Shown here one piece after another: positions 5,925-6,172 of a stretch of DNA of 6,172 bases. This stretch comes from Verrucomicrobiota bacterium. Lineage in GTDB: Bacteria > Verrucomicrobiota > Kiritimatiellia > B70-G9. The notes below the pieces were generated by a model. It saw only the letters and a list, made by a program, of their open reading frames with translations. It had not been told where the DNA came from and ran no database searches. The first letter of the stretch is position 1. Each line of letters begins with the position of its first letter. The translations under genes were made by a program, and so were the position numbers. Location: assembly GCA_003641465.1 (NCBI GenBank), contig QNAJ01000095.1:1-6172 (forward strand), written 5' to 3'.

Positions 5925-5969
5925 GCATACACATGATGAGCGGGTCGGTTCTTGAATTTCGGTATCCGG

Positions 5970-5993
5970 TGCCGATCTGACATCGGCTACTAC
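5970..5993 (+). repeat. Interrupted palindrome repeat, copy 1
   Basis: TGCCGATCTGACATCGGC (5970-5987) is a 6-bp dyad, GCCGAT/ATCGGC, around a 5-base centre, followed after three bases by TAC (5991-5993). It begins 46 bases after the ATPase stop. The same unit recurs at 6081 and 6110. Confidence 0.7.
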
Positions 5994-6043
5994 ATTTCAT
6001 TCCCGATCAACGAACAACCATCAACCACCTACCGAATGTACCA

Positions 6044-6073
6044 GCGCGTGTTGTACTCGCACAATGTTGCGCG
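6044..6073 (+). repeat. Imperfect inverted repeat between palindrome copies 1 and 2
   Basis: GCGC-GTG-TTGT (6044-6054) faces ACAA-TGTT-GCGC (6061-6072) across a 6-base loop. The outer GCGC and inner TTGT/ACAA segments pair, while the middle 3 and 4 bases do not. It may be a weak RNA hairpin near the 3' end of the ATPase transcript. Confidence 0.3.
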
Positions 6074-6080
6074 TTACTGC

Positions 6081-6104
6081 TGCCGACATAACATCGGCTT
6101 GTAC
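6081..6104 (+). repeat. Interrupted palindrome repeat, copy 2
   Basis: TGCCGACATAACATCGGC (6081-6098) has the same arms as copy 1 with one mismatch in the dyad (C opposite A), so the stem is GCCGA/TCGGC. TAC again falls three bases later, at 6102-6104. A T run (6105-6110) follows and leads directly into copy 3. Confidence 0.7.
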
Positions 6105-6108
6105 TTTT

Positions 6109-6136
6109 TTGCCGATTTAACATCGGCGGCTACAAC
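6109..6136 (+). promoter_or_regulatory. Candidate promoter overlapping palindrome copy 3
   Basis: TTGCCG (6109-6114) could serve as a -35 box and TACAAC (6131-6136) as a -10 box, 16 bases apart, each matching 4 of 6 consensus positions. The palindrome would cover the -35 and spacer, as an operator for a repressor would. The gene it would serve lies beyond the right edge of the window. Confidence 0.35.
6110..6133 (+). repeat. Interrupted palindrome repeat, copy 3
   Basis: TGCCGATTTAACATCGGC (6110-6127) is a 6-bp dyad with a 5-base AT-rich centre, followed after three bases by TAC (6131-6133). It starts 29 bases after copy 2 starts, close to three DNA turns, so two proteins could bind on nearly the same face. 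Confidence 0.7.
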
Positions 6137-6141
6137 CGAAG

Positions 6142-6169
6142 GTCAGCAGTCGGTGGTCAGAGGTCGGGG
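6142..6169 (+). repeat. Short tandem repeat, four units of GTCRGNN
   Basis: Four consecutive 7-base units read GTCAGCA, GTCGGTG, GTCAGAG and GTCGGGG. The fifth-position purine pattern alternates A, G, A, G at base four, giving also a 14-base period. The array ends three bases before the window edge and may continue. It lies just downstream of the candidate promoter at 6109-6136. Confidence 0.6.
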
Positions 6170-6172
6170 CGA

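Noticed and set aside
5971..6110. Palindrome copies as intrinsic terminators of the ATPase gene
   Set aside because: Copy 1 has no T run. Copy 2 has a T run, but it starts seven bases after a weak 5-bp stem. The fixed downstream TAC is not explained by a terminator role.
5970..6133. CRISPR array
   Set aside because: The three repeats are only 18-24 bp, spaced 111 and 29 bp apart start to start, and copy 2 and 3 leave almost no spacer. Spacing is irregular and no cas gene is present.

Overview
The window looks like the end of a surface-polysaccharide (O-antigen, capsule or exopolysaccharide) biosynthesis cluster from a Gram-negative bacterium, followed by an unrelated accessory segment. The Gram-negative reading rests on the heptose activation genes. 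I see nothing that fixes genus or phylum. All six genes that I can support lie on the + strand. There are no rRNA, tRNA, transposase or CRISPR features.

Positions 2-2385 hold three closely packed genes of moderate GC. The first is the C-terminal half of a PLP-dependent sugar aminotransferase (DegT/DnrJ/EryC1/StrS family), cut by the window's left edge. The second is a GT4-type glycosyltransferase, overlapping the first by ATGA. The third is a left-handed beta-helix (hexapeptide-repeat) acyltransferase. Together they suggest building of an N-acylated amino sugar and transfer of a sugar residue onto a glycan.

Positions 2450-4191 hold two much more GC-rich genes that overlap by one base: a GHMP kinase resembling D-glycero-D-manno-heptose-7-phosphate kinase (hddA) and a nucleotidyltransferase resembling D-glycero-D-manno-heptose-1-phosphate guanylyltransferase (hddC). 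They supply two of the four steps of the GDP-D-glycero-D-manno-heptose pathway. The isomerase (gmhA) and phosphatase (gmhB) are not in the window. The GC change at about 2386-2449 marks the cluster as a mosaic.

Positions 4192-4721 are 530 bases without a convincing gene. They contain several small dyads, a perfect TTGACA box and a tandem CGAGGTA pair. Positions 4722-5924 encode a stand-alone AAA+ ATPase with a C-terminal winged-helix-like region and no Shine-Dalgarno sequence; its biological role is unknown.

Positions 5925-6172 carry the most unusual structure. Three copies of an 18-bp interrupted palindrome, TGCCGAYNTRACATCGGC, are each followed after exactly three bases by TAC, so the conserved unit is 24 bp. 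A run of four 7-bp units (GTCRGNN) then reaches almost to the window edge. The best reading is an operator/promoter array for a gene beyond the right edge, or a dispersed intergenic repeat family. The window does not decide between these.
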